A DNA stretch of 7,015 nucleotides, from the NCBI GenBank assembly GCA_016201185.1, contig JACQDG010000325.1, positions 1-7,015 of the forward strand. Direction: 5' to 3'. Positions 5,319-7,015 of this stretch are shown piece by piece (the first letter of the stretch is position 1; every line of letters begins with the position of its first letter). A model generated the notes under the pieces. That model worked only from the letters and a program-made list of their open reading frames with translations, was not told the DNA's origin and searched no databases. A program made the translations under genes and the position numbers. This DNA is from Acidobacteriota bacterium (GTDB lineage Bacteria; Acidobacteriota; Terriglobia; Bryobacterales; JACQDG01).

Positions 5319-6050
5319 ATGCTGCGCTTCCCCTGGACCCTGGGCTTCCTGTTCCAGTTGCTCATGCTTATCCACTTTTTTCGCCGCCGGCCGGAGGGCT
5401 ATTGGTTTTTCCTGATCTTGTTCCTGGGCCCGCTGGGAGCGTTGATTTACTTTGTGATGGAGGTCGTGCCCGACCTGCGGCTCAAGCCGCCGGCGATCGC
5501 ACGCTTCGAGCGCAAACGACGGCGCCAGTGGCTGGAGCACTTGGCCCATGAAGTTCCCACCCTGGAAACCTTGCAGGAACTAGGTGAAATCTACGCAGCC
5601 GATGGACAGCACGCCCGGGCCGTGGAGCTGTTCACGAGGGTGCTGGAGCGCGACCCCGATTCCCGCGAGGCCCTGTATGCACGGGGCAAGAGCCTGGTCG
5701 AGCGGGGCGAAATCGAGCGCGCCGTCGCCGACCTCGAGCCGGTGTTCCGCGCCGAGCCTGCCTATCACTTCTATGACGCCGCCCTCACCCTGGCCGAATG
5801 CTGCGAGCGGCTGGGACGCGACGAGGCGGCTCGGACGACCTACCAGGACGTCCTCGGGCGCACCTCGATTTCAAGGGCGTATTACGGCTATGGGAGACTT
5901 CTCGCCCGGCTCGGGGAGACGGAGAAGGCCCGCGAGATGATGCAGCAGATTCTCGCCAAGAAGCCCACTCTGCCGCGTTATTTGCGGCGCCAGGAACGGC
6001 CGTGGTTCCGCAAGGCCGAGACTTTTCTGAAGACGGGCAGCGCGCCGTGA
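5319..6050 (+). CDS. Membrane-anchored TPR protein
   Basis: A 243-residue protein. The N-terminus has two hydrophobic helices at residues about 5-21 and 28-49 (YWFFLILFLGPLGALIYFVMEVV). The second resembles the short PLDc_N-type membrane segment ('W...GPLGALIY'), although no phospholipase domain follows. A basic linker (ARFERKRRRQ, 61-70) suggests a cytoplasmic side for the rest. Residues about 81-215 form tetratricopeptide repeats: LGEIYAADGQHARAVELFTRVLERDP (88-113), ARGKSLVERGEIERAVADLEPVFRAEP (121-147), then two weaker repeats (154-180 and 187-216). TPR arrays bind protein partners, so a scaffold or assembly role at the inner membrane is likely; the partner is unknown. The start at ATG 5319 lacks a clear ribosome binding site and sits in GC-rich sequence. 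It converges on the lyase gene with 24 bases between stops. Confidence 0.88.
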   Translation: MLRFPWTLGFLFQLLMLIHFFRRRPEGYWFFLILFLGPLGALIYFVMEVVPDLRLKPPAIARFERKRRRQWLEHLAHEVPTLETLQELGEIYAADGQHARAVELFTRVLERDPDSREALYARGKSLVERGEIERAVADLEPVFRAEPAYHFYDAALTLAECCERLGRDEAARTTYQDVLGRTSISRAYYGYGRLLARLGETEKAREMMQQILAKKPTLPRYLRRQERPWFRKAETFLKTGSAP

Positions 6051-6074
6051 ACGATTGGTGAGTCGGAATAAGTC

Positions 6075-7015
6075 CTACCACTCCGGCAGCGGCAGCTCCT
6101 GCGCCAGGATCCTCCGCGAAAGCTCCGTAATGTCGTCTTCCATCGCCCGGTCTGCTTTCACGAACGAGCTGAACGAGCGTATGGCGCGATAGACCGGGCG
6201 CGTGCCGGCGCCAAGCCTGGCAGCGGCCCCGCGCAGGTCGATCGCCTGGCAAGCGGTGAGCAGCAGGATCGATACGGCGTCGCGGGTTCGTTCCAGCGCA
6301 TCGCGGGCGGTGAGGGCGGCATGGACGCCGAGGCTCACCATGTCTTGGTTGTACTGCTCGGTCGGGAGGGGGTGGATCGTGCTTGGAGAGGCCAACTGGC
6401 GCACGGCGCATGCCAGCGCCGTCATGCTCAATTGCATGCCTTTGAAGCCGGTGTTCACGCCCGTGTGGGCCGCCAGCGCCGGCGGCAGGCCGTTCGAGAA
6501 ACGGTCGTCCACCAGCACGGCCATCAGGGCGTTTGCCCAGTTGGCAGCCGTGGCCAGATCGAGCTTCAGCCCGTCCAGGGCGCGGGCCGTGTGGCCGCCG
6601 TAGAAGTTTCCGGTGTGGAAGATGTGTCCGGTGCCGGGGTCGACCAGCGGGTTGTCGTTGGCCGAATTGGCCTCCGTCTCGAGGACCGGCCGGATTTGCC
6701 GCAGCGTGTCATACATTGGTCCAATACCTTGTGGGATGCAGCGGACCGAGTAGCCGCTCTGCACCGATTCCGAGGCGCGGCTGGCGCCGGCCCGCCGCTC
6801 GCCCTGGATATCGCGTCTCACCTCGGCCGTAGAGCGCAGGGACGCGGAGCCTTCGAGGAGCCGCCGCAAGTAAGCGCCCACGCGCTTTTGTCCTTCATGC
6901 CCCTTCACCCGCTGGACCCACTCGTGATAAGGCTCCGGCGAAGCGCCCAGCGCTTCCACCGACAGGGCGGCCGCCGCCAGGAAGGCCCGCAGCACGGCGT
7001 CGGCGTCCTCCACCA
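6075..7015 (-). CDS. MIO-type aromatic amino acid ammonia-lyase or aminomutase (HAL/PAL family), C-terminal part
   Basis: Family enzymes remove ammonia from His, Phe or Tyr (or move the amino group) using a self-made MIO cofactor, as a cytoplasmic tetramer. The gene enters from the right edge; about 313 residues are visible of about 520, so the Ala-Ser-Gly MIO triad is outside the window. Visible signatures are LRRLLEGS; VQSGYSVRCIPQ, whose Gln, Tyr (6750-6752) and Arg (6741-6743) match the active-site QxxYxxR of histidine ammonia-lyase; NSANDNPLVD; the Phe in GNFYGG; NTGFKGMQ; PTEQYNQDMVSLG; and ACQAIDLRG. In true histidine ammonia-lyases the PTEQYNQDM segment reads as NQEDH, with a substrate-binding Glu; here that position is Gln (codon 6345-6347), as in phenylalanine ammonia-lyases (AEQHNQD). 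I therefore avoid the name hutH. Phe/Tyr ammonia-lyase or aminomutase is as likely. Confidence 0.93.
   Translation of the reverse strand, partial: VEDADAVLRAFLAAAALSVEALGASPEPYHEWVQRVKGHEGQKRVGAYLRRLLEGSASLRSTAEVRRDIQGERRAGASRASESVQSGYSVRCIPQGIGPMYDTLRQIRPVLETEANSANDNPLVDPGTGHIFHTGNFYGGHTARALDGLKLDLATAANWANALMAVLVDDRFSNGLPPALAAHTGVNTGFKGMQLSMTALACAVRQLASPSTIHPLPTEQYNQDMVSLGVHAALTARDALERTRDAVSILLLTACQAIDLRGAAARLGAGTRPVYRAIRSFSSFVKADRAMEDDITELSRRILAQELPLPEW

Noticed and set aside
4523..5551. A 342-codon plus-strand ORF crossing the fold-back repeat and the upstream part of the TPR gene
   Set aside because: It translates the inverted repeat (HSERSEES...), covers the well-supported 69-aa gene on the other strand, overlaps the TPR gene in another frame, and has a Ser/Arg/Pro-rich composition without domains.
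5785..6411. Minus-strand 208-codon ORF spanning the TPR and lyase 3' ends
   Set aside because: It overlaps both real genes in other frames, is Arg/Pro-rich and has no domain signal.
1..7015. tRNA, rRNA, CRISPR array, transposase or riboswitch
   Set aside because: No cloverleaf, rRNA-like stretch, regularly spaced direct repeats, transposase motif or recognisable riboswitch core was seen on either strand.

Overview
The window looks like a high-GC soil or sediment bacterium, most plausibly an acidobacterium. This is inferred from the GC-rich coding sequence and from a fold-back intergenic repeat whose spurious translation contains 'CHSERSEES', a string I associate with acidobacterial and some other environmental genomes. 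No marker gene is present, so the taxonomy is tentative.

Layout. (1) 1-1230 (+): an aldehyde dehydrogenase missing its N-terminus at the window edge. (2) 1234-1503 (-): a small coiled-coil protein with one C-terminal membrane helix, tail-to-tail with the dehydrogenase. (3) 1587-3235 (+): a YtcJ-like metal-dependent amidohydrolase whose signal-peptide start and catalytic body lie in different frames; about 20 residues seem to be missing at the junction. (4) 3375-4478 (+): a solitary protein joining an N-terminal EVE/PUA-like domain to a C-terminal PD-(D/E)XK nuclease domain of the HsdR N-terminal type. It is a candidate modification-dependent (type IV-like) restriction enzyme and has lower GC than its neighbours. 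(5) 4583-4768: a symmetric 186-bp fold-back (MITE-like) repeat. (6) 4775-4984 (-): a 69-aa protein of unknown function with a strong ribosome binding site, preceded by a possible 13-codon leader peptide that overlaps it by ATGA. (7) 5319-6050 (+): a membrane-anchored TPR protein. (8) 6075-7015 (-): the C-terminal part of an MIO-type aromatic amino acid ammonia-lyase or aminomutase, running off the right edge. It carries the glutamine typical of phenylalanine ammonia-lyases where histidine ammonia-lyases have a catalytic-site glutamate.

The genes do not form one operon, because strands alternate and most pairs are convergent or divergent. The flanking enzymes suggest housekeeping or amino acid catabolism. 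The middle section (about 3240-5030), with the solitary nuclease, the fold-back repeat and the small unknown gene, looks like an accessory insertion between metabolic genes. The most interesting items are the reader-nuclease fusion, the fold-back element, the frame-broken amidohydrolase and the possible leader peptide.
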